From Paracoccaceae bacterium (lineage in GTDB: Bacteria > Pseudomonadota > Alphaproteobacteria > Rhodobacterales > Rhodobacteraceae), in NCBI GenBank assembly GCA_002708925.1, contig PAPN01000011.1, positions 1-61,987 on the forward strand: a stretch of 61,987 nucleotides of DNA, given 5' to 3'. Made by a program: the position numbers and the translations under genes. Shown here one piece after another: positions 9,415 to 17,689 of this stretch (positions within the stretch are counted from its first letter, which is position 1; every line of letters begins with the position of its first letter). The notes under the pieces are model-generated. The model was not told where the DNA came from. It did no database searches and was given only the letters and a program-made list of their open reading frames with translations.

Positions 9415-9807
9415 ATGAAACAGTTTGCTTTTTTGATCCTGCTGGCCGCCAGTGCCGCCAGCGCCCAAACTCCGATGACAGCCGAGGAATTCGACGCCTA
9501 CACGCGGGGTAAGACCTTCTATTATGCCGAAAACGGTCAGGATTACGGCGGCGAGGAATATCTGCCCGATCGCCGCGTGCGCTGGTCCTTTCTGGATGGG
9601 CAGTGCAAGAATGGGCATTGGTACGAAGAAGCCGGCCAGATCTGCTTTGTCTACGAGGACCGGCCCGACCCGCAGTGCTGGACCTTCTTTGACAGCCCCG
9701 CCGGGCTGGTCGCACAGCTTGGGCGCGATCCGCAGGCGACCTTGTTATATGAGACCCGCCAAAGCCCCAAACCCATGACATGCCTGGGCCCTGAGGTCGG
9801 AGTATGA
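9415..9807 (+). CDS. Small secreted hypothetical protein
   Basis: 130 residues with a clear Sec signal peptide (LLAASAASA-Q, cleavage after about residue 17). The mature part has TAEEFDAYTRGKTFYY, RVRWSFLDGQCKNGHWYE and ICFVYEDRPDPQCWTF, with several Cys and Trp suggesting a disulfide-stabilised periplasmic domain. This type recurs in Rhodobacteraceae without known function. Divergent from the lysoplasmalogenase gene (108-bp gap). Confidence 0.75.
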   Translation: MKQFAFLILLAASAASAQTPMTAEEFDAYTRGKTFYYAENGQDYGGEEYLPDRRVRWSFLDGQCKNGHWYEEAGQICFVYEDRPDPQCWTFFDSPAGLVAQLGRDPQATLLYETRQSPKPMTCLGPEVGV

Positions 9808-9951
9808 CTTATCTAAAAGAGTCTTTTTAACCCTACTATCGGCATTAAATGACCCGATAAATATCAAGAACCGATAATTCAGCTTCTGCCTTTGCGTATC
9901 GGGCCGCGCGGCGTAACATTGCGCAGAGCCTCTGTTTTCCGTCGGTCCCCC

Positions 9952-10971
9952 ATGTTGCTTTTCTCGCTTGCCACCCTTGTTCCCGCCGCGCTGCTACTGT
10001 GCGGTTCGGTGCTTGGCGGCGGCTGGATTCTGGCCGCTGTGCTGCTGATCACCGTGGTCTGCTACCTGATTGACCGGCTGTTTCTGGGCCAGGTCATTCC
10101 CCCCCGTCCGGGGCAAGAGTTCCCGGCGGCAGACGGGCTGTCGGTACTTCTGGCGCTGCTGCACCTGCCGATGCTGGGAATGGCGGTTTGGGCAATTAGT
10201 GGGCAAAATGCCCTGTCTGGATCGGAACGGGCAGGTCTTTTTATCGGCTACGGCCTGTTCTTTGGGCAAGTGTCCCACCCGAACGCGCACGAGCTGATCC
10301 ACCGCTCGCATCGCGTTCTGCGCGGACTGGGCGTCATGATCTACGCCAGCCTGCTGTTCGGGCATCACGTCTCGGCGCATCGTCTGGTGCATCATGTGCA
10401 TGTCGGCACGGAAAATGACCCCAACTCCGCCCCTCTGGGCCGCGGTTTCTGGAGATTCGCCCCCCGTGCCTGGCTGGGCTCGTTCCTGGCCGGGTGGCGG
10501 GCCGAACAGCAGCGCCGCGCCCGAAATCCGCAGATCCGCAATCCAATCCATCCATACTTTATTTATGTTTTTACGTCACTTACGACGATAAGTTCATCTT
10601 ATATCTTGGGCGGTCCGACGGGCATTTTCAGCCTGTTGGCCCTGGCAGGATACGCGCAAATCCAGATCCTTCTGGCCGATTATGTGCAACACTACGGGCT
10701 GCGCCGCCAGACGGGCCCCAAAGGACGTGCAGTTCCCGTCAGCGCGGCGCATTCATGGAACAGCCCGCATCTGTGGTCCTCGGCGATGATGCTGAATGCG
10801 CCGCGACATTCGGATCATCACTTGCATCCAACCCGCCCCTATCCCGCGCTGAAATTGGATCAGGCGATGCCGACATGGCCCTATTCCCTGCCCGTGATGG
10901 CGCTGATCGCGACCCTTCCGCCGCTGTGGCGCAAGATCATGGATCCGCGCGTCAAATCCTTGGAATCTTAG
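9952..10971 (+). CDS. alkB: AlkB-like membrane di-iron hydroxylase/desaturase
   Basis: 339 residues from the ATG at 9952; there is no good ribosome binding site and a TTG at 9892 would add 20 residues. The eight-His di-iron signature is present: HELIH (113-117), HRLVHH (143-148), RHSDHH (285-290), plus the AlkB-type extra motif YVQHYGL (244-250). About five or six membrane spans. Family members hydroxylate the terminal carbon of n-alkanes with a rubredoxin/reductase partner; no rubredoxin gene is seen nearby. The reading frame contains an AT-rich patch (10555-10610). Its stop overlaps that of xseA. Alkane hydroxylase is likely, but a related fatty-acyl hydroxylase is possible. Confidence 0.82.
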   Translation: MLLFSLATLVPAALLLCGSVLGGGWILAAVLLITVVCYLIDRLFLGQVIPPRPGQEFPAADGLSVLLALLHLPMLGMAVWAISGQNALSGSERAGLFIGYGLFFGQVSHPNAHELIHRSHRVLRGLGVMIYASLLFGHHVSAHRLVHHVHVGTENDPNSAPLGRGFWRFAPRAWLGSFLAGWRAEQQRRARNPQIRNPIHPYFIYVFTSLTTISSSYILGGPTGIFSLLALAGYAQIQILLADYVQHYGLRRQTGPKGRAVPVSAAHSWNSPHLWSSAMMLNAPRHSDHHLHPTRPYPALKLDQAMPTWPYSLPVMALIATLPPLWRKIMDPRVKSLES

Positions 10972-12524
10972 AACAAACTGCCTTGCTCGGGCGGTTTCTG
11001 CGTGGTTTGCTTGGCCGGTTTTCGCGCCGTTTTCCCGCCCCCGACCGGCAAACGACCGTCGGTAAACTGGATTTCCAGAGCGTCAGCCTTTCTGGCGGCC
11101 CTGGCCGAGGTCACGACGGTTTCACCCGTCCAGACTACGGCATATCCGCGTTTCAAAGTGGCCTCATAGCCCAGAGTTTCCCGCATCCGATCCAGGTGCC
11201 CGACCTGCTGACGCCAGGCATCGATCTGCCGCCGGCCAGCCTCGGAGAGGCGTTTTTCAAGCGCGCTCAGATCTGATTTTTTCCGCTTTATATCAGTAGC
11301 TAATGGCCCGATCTTCAAGCGATCCGCACGGCGTTCCAGCGCATCCTGGCTGGATCGGATCGAGCGTTCCAGCCCCGTGCGCAAGCGCGCAGACAGGCCC
11401 GACAGGCGGGTGCTGTCCGCCTCGATCCGCGCGCGCAGTGCCGAAGGCCGCAGGCCGCCCACGGTTTCGGACAGGCGCAGTTTGCGCGCCTGCACACCCC
11501 GCCCCAGCGCCAGAGGCAAACGCGTGCTTACCATGTCAAGCTGCTGACGCGGGCCATCCAGCAAGGTCTCGGCGCGGGGCAAGGCGCGGGACAGATCGAA
11601 CAGCCGCTGCCCGCGCTGCGCAATGCCCTGGGTCAGGGCGCGGGTCAGACGGGCGTTTTGGTCCTCGATTGCGCTGAGCAGCTCCAGCCGGACGGGGACG
11701 GCCAGCTCCGCCGCCGCCGTCGGCGTGGGCGCGCGCATGTCCGACACGTAATCAATCAGCGTCGTATCCGTTTCATGCCCCACCGCCGAAATCAGCGGAA
11801 TCTCGGATGCCGCCACCGCGCGGGCAACGATTTCTTCGTTAAAGCCCCACAGATCCTCGATCGAGCCACCGCCGCGCGCGACGATCAGCAGATCGGGCCG
11901 GGGCAGCGCGCCGCCCGGTGTCAGCGCGTTGAAACCGCGGATCGCATTGGCCACCTCGGGGGCGCATTTCTGGCCCTGCACGGCGACCGGCCAGATCAGC
12001 ACTTTGCGCGGGAACCTGTCGCGCAGCCGGTGCAGGATGTCGCGGATCACCGCCCCCGAGGGCGAGGTCACCACCCCGATCACCTGCGGCAGATAGGGCA
12101 GCGGGCGCTTGCGTTCGGGGGCGAACAGGCCTTCGGCGGCCAGCGCGGCCTTGCGTTTTTCCAGCATGGCCATCAGCGCGCCCATGCCGGCGGGTTTGAT
12201 GTCTTCGATCACCATCTGGTATTTGGATTGCCCCGGAAAGGTGGTCAGACGGCCAGTGGCGACCACCTCCATGCCTTCCTCGGGACGGGTGGTCAGCCGA
12301 GCGGCCACGCCTTTCCAGATCACCCCGGCCAGCACCGCGCGATCGTCCTTCAGATCCATATACACATGGCCCGAGCGCGGCAGCGACACGCGCCCCACCT
12401 CGCCCCGGATTCGAACGTGGGAAAACTCGCCCTCGATCATGCGTTTCACCACGCCCGAAATCTCGGACACGCTGAATTCGGGGGCGTTTTGGCCCTCAGG
12501 GGCCTGATCAAAAAGTTCCGACAT
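10968..12524 (-). CDS. xseA: Exodeoxyribonuclease VII large subunit
   Basis: 518 residues. An N-terminal OB-fold (about 15-110, SEISGVVKRMIEGEFSHVRI, GHVYMDLKDD) is followed by the catalytic domain with GVVTSPSGAVIRDI, RGGGSIEDLWGFNEE and GHETDTTLIDYV, then a long coiled-coil region and a basic C-terminal tail. XseA with small XseB degrades single-stranded DNA to oligonucleotides. The start at 12524 is chosen because homologous sequence begins MSELFDQ; the longer open frame upstream is antisense to purD. Tail-to-tail overlap of 4 nt with alkB. Confidence 0.95.
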   Translation of the reverse strand: MSELFDQAPEGQNAPEFSVSEISGVVKRMIEGEFSHVRIRGEVGRVSLPRSGHVYMDLKDDRAVLAGVIWKGVAARLTTRPEEGMEVVATGRLTTFPGQSKYQMVIEDIKPAGMGALMAMLEKRKAALAAEGLFAPERKRPLPYLPQVIGVVTSPSGAVIRDILHRLRDRFPRKVLIWPVAVQGQKCAPEVANAIRGFNALTPGGALPRPDLLIVARGGGSIEDLWGFNEEIVARAVAASEIPLISAVGHETDTTLIDYVSDMRAPTPTAAAELAVPVRLELLSAIEDQNARLTRALTQGIAQRGQRLFDLSRALPRAETLLDGPRQQLDMVSTRLPLALGRGVQARKLRLSETVGGLRPSALRARIEADSTRLSGLSARLRTGLERSIRSSQDALERRADRLKIGPLATDIKRKKSDLSALEKRLSEAGRRQIDAWRQQVGHLDRMRETLGYEATLKRGYAVVWTGETVVTSARAARKADALEIQFTDGRLPVGGGKTARKPAKQTTQKPPEQGSLF

Positions 12525-12597
12525 GTGGGGCCTGACTTGTATCCGTGCGCCAGCCACCTTAGAACGCCTCAGACAAGAGGCCAAGCGGAGACATGGC

Positions 12598-13860
12598 ATG
12601 AATATCCTCATCCTGGGCGGCGGCGGACGCGAACACGCATTGGCATGGGCCGTCATGCAAAACCCCAAATGTGACAAGCTGATCGTGGCACCGGGCAATG
12701 CCGGGATCGCCGCCATCGCCGATTGCGCCAGTCTGGACATCGAAAACGGCGTGGCCGTGGTGAATTTCGCCGAGGAAAACGCGATTGATTTCGTGATCGT
12801 CGGCCCCGAGGCCCCGCTGGCGGCCGGGGTGGCCGATGATCTGCGCGCGGCGGGTTTCAGCGTGTTCGGACCATCCAAGGATGCCGCACGGCTGGAGGCC
12901 TCGAAAAGCTTCACCAAGGAAATCTGCGACGCGGCGAACGCACCCACCGCGGGCTACGGCCATTTCACCGATGCGGATGCCGCCAAGGCCCATATCCGCG
13001 AAAACGGCGCGCCCATCGTGATCAAGGCCGACGGGCTGGCCGCCGGCAAGGGCGTGATCGTGGCGATGGACGAACAGACCGCGCTGGACGCCATCGACGA
13101 CATGTTCGGCGGTGAATTCGGGGCCGCCGGGGCCGAAGTGGTGATCGAGGAATTCATGGAGGGCGAGGAAGCCTCCTACTTCATTCTGGTCGATGGCGAG
13201 GATTGCCTGCCCATCGGCACCGCGCAAGATCACAAACGCGTCGGCGAAGGCGATACCGGCCTGAACACTGGCGGCATGGGGGCCTATTCCCCCGCGCCGG
13301 TCCTGTCGGACGACATTGCTGAAAAAGCGATGGCGGAAATCATCCGCCCCACGATGAAGGCCATGGCCGACCGCGGGATGCCCTATCAGGGGGTGCTTTA
13401 TGCCGGTCTGATGATCAAGGACGGTCAGCCGCGCCTGGTGGAATACAACGTGCGCTTTGGTGACCCGGAATGCCAGGTGCTGATGCTACGGCTGGGCGCG
13501 CAGGCGCTGGACCTGATGCAAGCCTGCGCCGAGGGCCGCCTGTCCGAGGCCCGTGTGAACTGGGCCGACGACCACGCCATGACCGTGGTGATGGCCGCCA
13601 ACGGCTATCCCGGTTCGTATGAAAAAGGAAGCGTGATCAAAGGGCTGGAGGCTCTGCCCGAAACCGCGCATGAGATGTGTTTCCACGCGGGCACCAGCGC
13701 CAAGGAAGGTCAGATCATCGCCACCGGCGGGCGCGTGCTGAACGTCACCGCACGCGGCGACAGCCTGCGCCAGGCCGCAGATCGCGCCTATGCCATGGTC
13801 GATCAGATCGACTGGCCCCAAGGCTTCTGCCGCCGCGATATCGGCTGGCGCGCGCTGTAA
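12598..13860 (+). CDS. purD: Phosphoribosylamine-glycine ligase (GAR synthetase)
   Basis: 420 residues, the usual PurD length. N-domain starts MNILILGGGGREHALAWA; the ATP-grasp core has KADGLAAGKGV and EEFMEGEEASYF, and the metal-binding strand RLVEYNVRFGDPECQ is intact. It joins phosphoribosylamine and glycine in step two of de novo purine synthesis. ATG at 12598 has GGAG upstream. It is divergent from xseA with only 73 bp between starts, so the two promoters are packed together. No riboswitch is apparent there. Confidence 0.96.
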   Translation: MNILILGGGGREHALAWAVMQNPKCDKLIVAPGNAGIAAIADCASLDIENGVAVVNFAEENAIDFVIVGPEAPLAAGVADDLRAAGFSVFGPSKDAARLEASKSFTKEICDAANAPTAGYGHFTDADAAKAHIRENGAPIVIKADGLAAGKGVIVAMDEQTALDAIDDMFGGEFGAAGAEVVIEEFMEGEEASYFILVDGEDCLPIGTAQDHKRVGEGDTGLNTGGMGAYSPAPVLSDDIAEKAMAEIIRPTMKAMADRGMPYQGVLYAGLMIKDGQPRLVEYNVRFGDPECQVLMLRLGAQALDLMQACAEGRLSEARVNWADDHAMTVVMAANGYPGSYEKGSVIKGLEALPETAHEMCFHAGTSAKEGQIIATGGRVLNVTARGDSLRQAADRAYAMVDQIDWPQGFCRRDIGWRAL

Positions 13861-13866
13861 ATCCGC

Positions 13867-14709
13867 TCAGGAACGCTCGCCCGGCTTGCCGGGCGACATC
13901 AGCCGCTCCAGATCGGCGCCCGGCATCGCTTGCGCGGCATAGGTAAAGGTGCCGTGCTGGCGCACCTCCTCGGCGGCGCGCATCAACGCCCCAAAGGCCG
14001 CACGAGCGAACGAGCCGCCCACGCTGACCCGCCGCACCCCGGCCTGCGCCAGCTCTTCCACCGAATAACCCGGCCCGCGCAGCCCCATCACCACATTCAC
14101 AGGTTTGTCAACCTCTTGGCAGACTGTGCGGATCGCCTGAATATCTGGCAATCCGGGCGCATACAGCACATCCGCCCCCGCCTGGGAAAAGGCCTGTAGC
14201 CGTTTGATCGTGTCCGCCAGATCGCCCTGCCCCCACAAATGGTTCTCAGCCCTGGCGGTCAGTAGAAACGGCAAGCCTTGCGCCGCCTCGGCTGCGGCCT
14301 GAACCCGCTCGACAGCCAGCGAGAACTCATAGATCGGTGCATCGGGATCGCCCGTCGCGTCCTCGATCGAGCCACCCACGAGCCCCGTATCACAGGCCTG
14401 GCGTATGGTCGCCGCGCATATGTCAGGCGCATGGCCAAACCCATCCTCCAGATCCGCAGAAACCGGCAGGTCGACGGCCCCAACGATCTCGGCCGCATTG
14501 TGCAAAATCTCTTCCCGGCTGAGCGCCGCAAAGGAATCGCGTTTACCCCTGGCAAAGGCATATCCCGCGCTGGTGGTGGCCAGCGCCTGGAACCCCAAAC
14601 TTTCCAGCAACCGCGCCGAGCCCGCATCCCATGCGTTAGGAATGACAAACGCCCCAGGACCGGCGTGCAGCGCCTTCATCCTTTCATATTTTTCACGTTG
14701 GGTATGCAT
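13867..14709 (-). CDS. Isocitrate lyase/PEP-mutase-superfamily enzyme
   Basis: 280 residues of the phosphoenolpyruvate mutase/isocitrate lyase superfamily. Landmarks are IPNAWDAGSARLLE, TTSAGYAFARG, SADLEDGFG (metal-binding Asp/Glu), GGSIEDATG and LTARAEN. Members cleave or form C-C or P-C bonds next to an oxyacid, for example 2-methylisocitrate or oxaloacetate. The specific substrate is not determined, and no phosphonate or methylcitrate genes adjoin. A LexA-type box lies 39 bp before its start and could control it. The start at 14709 (MHTQREKYERM) is preceded by a CAGGAGGCATC stretch. Confidence 0.82.
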   Translation of the reverse strand: MHTQREKYERMKALHAGPGAFVIPNAWDAGSARLLESLGFQALATTSAGYAFARGKRDSFAALSREEILHNAAEIVGAVDLPVSADLEDGFGHAPDICAATIRQACDTGLVGGSIEDATGDPDAPIYEFSLAVERVQAAAEAAQGLPFLLTARAENHLWGQGDLADTIKRLQAFSQAGADVLYAPGLPDIQAIRTVCQEVDKPVNVVMGLRGPGYSVEELAQAGVRRVSVGGSFARAAFGALMRAAEEVRQHGTFTYAAQAMPGADLERLMSPGKPGERS

Positions 14710-14747
14710 GATGCCTCCTGCCGGTTAACAGCAGCCTAATCGCGAAA

Positions 14748-14762
14748 GAACATTTTGTGAAC
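14748..14762. promoter_or_regulatory. LexA (SOS) box of the alphaproteobacterial type
   Basis: GAAC-ATTTTGT-GAAC fits the GAAC-N7-GAAC (GTTC-N7-GTTC) consensus bound by LexA in alphaproteobacteria, including the T-rich spacer seen in known sites. It is in the divergent spacer between the PEP-mutase-like gene and the PAS-LuxR gene. The same stretch also contains TTTGT-GA-ACAAA, a minor dyad. Confidence 0.6.
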
Positions 14763-14844
14763 AAATTTCGCACAACAGCCCATTTGCGCATCGCCCACAG
14801 CCGCCCTATCATGGCGCCGAAGCATCCAGGGAACCCGCCAAACC

Positions 14845-15444
14845 ATGTCAGACCACGTTGATCAGGCCTATGCCTCGGGCGATTTCATGGAGCTGATGTT
14901 CACCCATGCGCCCATCGGGCTGGTGGTGACGGAAAACCGTGTGATCCGGGACTGCAACCCCACCTTTGCCGCCATGTTCGGATACCAGCGCGGCGAGCTG
15001 CGCGACAAGCTGTTCAACATCCTTTACCCCTCCGAGGAAGAGTTCGCCAACATCCGCAATCGCGGCGTGAAGGATCTACAGGAAAACACGGGCTACTGGG
15101 ATGAACGGGTGATGGCGCGCAAGGACGGGCAGATGTTCTGGGTTCGGGTGCGCGGCCACAGTTTCACCCCCGACGACCCGCTGCAACGCGCCGTCTGGAG
15201 CTTTGCAGACCTGTCCAAATCCCGCCCCTATCAGCCGCTGACACGGCGCGAACGCGAGGTGTTCTCGTTGATGGGCGAGGGCAAAACCAGCAAGGAAATC
15301 GCGCAGATTCTGGGCATGTCCTATCGCACGGTCGAGGTGCACCGCGGCCGCTTGCTGAAAAAATTCCGGGTCAGCAACACCGCCAGCCTGTTCCAGTCGC
15401 TGGGCACACTGGCCGGGCCGCATGTGGTGAACTCGGACCAGTGA
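14845..15444 (+). CDS. PAS-domain LuxR-family transcriptional regulator
   Basis: 199 residues. A PAS domain (about 15-125; MFTHAPIGLVVTENRVIRDCNPTFAAMFGY and the PAC-like GQMFWVRVRG) is joined to a C-terminal LuxR/NarL helix-turn-helix (LTRREREVFSLMGEGKTSKEIAQ, YRTVEVHRGRLLKK). It lacks a receiver domain and an autoinducer domain, so the PAS pocket is the likely sensor, ligand unknown. Divergent from the PEP-mutase-like gene, which is the obvious candidate target along with itself. Confidence 0.88.
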   Translation: MSDHVDQAYASGDFMELMFTHAPIGLVVTENRVIRDCNPTFAAMFGYQRGELRDKLFNILYPSEEEFANIRNRGVKDLQENTGYWDERVMARKDGQMFWVRVRGHSFTPDDPLQRAVWSFADLSKSRPYQPLTRREREVFSLMGEGKTSKEIAQILGMSYRTVEVHRGRLLKKFRVSNTASLFQSLGTLAGPHVVNSDQ

Positions 15445-15848
15445 GCCGTTTTCGGCTTAGACCCACCCTCCTGCGCCAGAGGCAGGAGCTTCATTTGGAA
15501 AACAACATATTACCCGGTAAATTCTGAGTCCTGAACCTACAAGAAGCCACCGGGATAACCTTCGGTCGAGGCTACCACGAATCGCTCATGACAGCTGGAC
15601 GCAGACAGGCGGGGTTATCGGATTGGGCACAATAGCAGCGCCGGAACCGGGGCCGCGCGCGCGGCGTTTCTGGAATTGACGATTGCGATTTTACGTTGGC
15701 TGCGGGCATCGCCCCCGCGCGTCTGGCAGCAAGCGCTTTGCCCGCCGGGCTGCTGATCCTGATCGGAGCGGGTTTCAGCTGGGCCAAGCCCCTGGCTCTC
15801 GGCTTCCAGCCTGCCCCCAGGCCGTCCTGATGGCCCGCCTGGACGCCG
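15445..15848. other. Gene-poor stretch, possible decayed coding sequence
   Basis: About 400 bp without a credible gene. The + strand at 15660-15830 reads as a hydrophobic stretch (TLAAGIAPARLAAS, ALPAGLLILIGAGFSWAKP) ending at a TGA, and a second frame just upstream reads FLELTIAILRWL, as if a membrane protein C-terminus had been frameshifted. There is no start codon with a ribosome binding site and no recognised family. Confidence 0.3.
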
Positions 15849-16606
15849 CTAACGACAGTCCAAAGCCGCGCGCAAACTCGCAGGTCCGCGATAGGGGCCG
15901 ATGTCCTGCGTGACGATCCCGCCCCCAGCCAAAGCCGAAACCATCAACCGAGACCAATCGCGATTCACCGTGACCATCCGGGGCCCCTCGCCGCAATCCC
16001 GCAGACCGCTGAAAATCTCGGCGTCCCCGATGCGGTGATTGGTCAGCCCGTCGCGTTCGGCCACCAGCACCAGCCGCCCCTGATCGAAGCGCCACACCCG
16101 CAGCAGCCGCGCCAGATGAGGCCGGTCGATATAGGCGATCTCGATCTTGCCATCACCGTCCAGATCCGCCGCGCCAATCGGCGCCAGCCAGCGATTGCGC
16201 CGGCCGATATTGGGGGTGGCGGCAATGACGCCGGTTTCATCCCAGACCGTCAGCCGCGCGCCCAGACTGGCCGAGGTTTCCACCGCGATCACCTCGGCAT
16301 CGCCATCCCCGTCCACATCCACCAGACGCGGGGCGATGTCCTCGAAAATCTTGGACTCGGGCAAGGTGATCGTCAGCACCCGCCCGTCCGACAGACGCAA
16401 GCGCATCCCGCCCCATTCGGGCGTGTCACCCAGAATGTCATGGTGATAGCGATCGACGGGCTGAACATAGCTGGCCTCGACAATCTGCGCGACAGCACCG
16501 CCCGCGCCCGCCAGCCCCAAGCACAACGCCGCCACAACGCCGCGCACGCAACGACGCAACGCACGCGCGCGCAGACGCGGCGCCCCTGACCGGCCCAGAC
16601 CCGCCA

Positions 16607-16607
<1 letters not shown>
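15849..16607 (-). CDS. FG-GAP/VCBS-repeat periplasmic protein
   Basis: 252 residues. A basic N-terminus then a hydrophobic segment ending AGGAVAQ look like a signal peptide cleaved near residue 40. The mature chain holds beta-propeller type calcium motifs DVDGDGDAEV and DLDGDGKIEI, typical of FG-GAP/VCBS repeats. Its ATG at 16607 shares its A with the ferredoxin stop codon (TGATG), so translation is coupled. Function unknown; such proteins are usually extracytoplasmic binding scaffolds. Confidence 0.72.
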
Positions 16608-16960
<353 letters not shown>

Positions 16961-17098
16961 TTAGATCATGTGTCGCCCAGATACCTAGGCAATCTCAGCG
17001 CCCGGTGCCAGTGTCTTTTGCGTGATCGCCTGCGCACGCTTCCCCAAAGCGGGCAAACAGGCTACACTGCCCGCAAAAGCCGCAAGAGGCACGAGCAG

Positions 17099-17635
17099 AT
17101 GACCCGTTTCAAACTACCGGCCCTTTTGGCCCTGTTCAGCGTTGCCGCCTGCAACGCCAGCCTGCCCGTGCCGCATCTGACGCCCGAACCTCAGGTCACG
17201 CGTTCCTATGAACAAGCCCCGCCCGGCGCGGCCCCCGGCACCTGCTGGGGCAAACATACCTCGCCTGCGGTGATTGAAACGGTGACGGTTCAGATCATGC
17301 TGCAACCCGCCCAGATCAACAGCGACGGAGCCATCCTGGCCCCGGCCATCTACAAGACCGAAACCCAGCAGCGCATCGTCAAAGAGCGCCGCGACACCTG
17401 GTTCGAAACGCCCTGCCCCGAAGAGCAAAGCCCCGAGTTCATCGCCTCGGTGCAGCGCGCCCTGGCCGCGCGTGGCCTGTATCGCGGCAGTATCAGCGCG
17501 CAAATGGATGCCCCCACCCGCGCCGCCATCCGCCGCTATCAGCAGCCGCAGGGGCTGGATTCGGGCATTCTGTCAACCGCTGCGGCGCGCAAACTGGGGC
17601 TGATCGCCATCCAACGCCCCGCGGATCCGTCCTGA
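17099..17635 (+). CDS. Peptidoglycan-binding lipoprotein
   Basis: 178 residues. A signal peptide with lipobox VAAC puts the lipidated Cys at residue 18-19. The C-terminal ~60 residues (EFIASVQRALAARGLYRG, DAPTRAAIRRYQ, LSTAAARKLGL) are a PG_binding_1 domain that binds peptidoglycan stem peptides. The middle carries a Cys-containing domain (GTCWGKHTSP and ETPCPEE). It probably tethers the envelope to the wall. A bidirectional terminator follows. Confidence 0.8.
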   Translation: MTRFKLPALLALFSVAACNASLPVPHLTPEPQVTRSYEQAPPGAAPGTCWGKHTSPAVIETVTVQIMLQPAQINSDGAILAPAIYKTETQQRIVKERRDTWFETPCPEEQSPEFIASVQRALAARGLYRGSISAQMDAPTRAAIRRYQQPQGLDSGILSTAAARKLGLIAIQRPADPS

Positions 17636-17640
17636 CCAAC

Positions 17641-17674
17641 AAAAAGGCCGCCCCAAGCGGGACGGCCTCTTTTG
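17641..17674. terminator. Bidirectional intrinsic terminator
   Basis: GGCCG-CCCC-aag-CGGGA-CGGCC with AAAAA on one side and TCTTTT on the other. It separates the converging lipoprotein gene and Do-protease gene and can stop transcripts from both. Confidence 0.85.
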
Positions 17675-17689
17675 CGATCTCCAGACAGG

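Noticed and set aside
10968..12947. N-terminal extension of xseA to a 659-codon frame
   Set aside because: The extra ~140 codons overlap purD in antisense and lack XseA similarity; the family start is at 12524.
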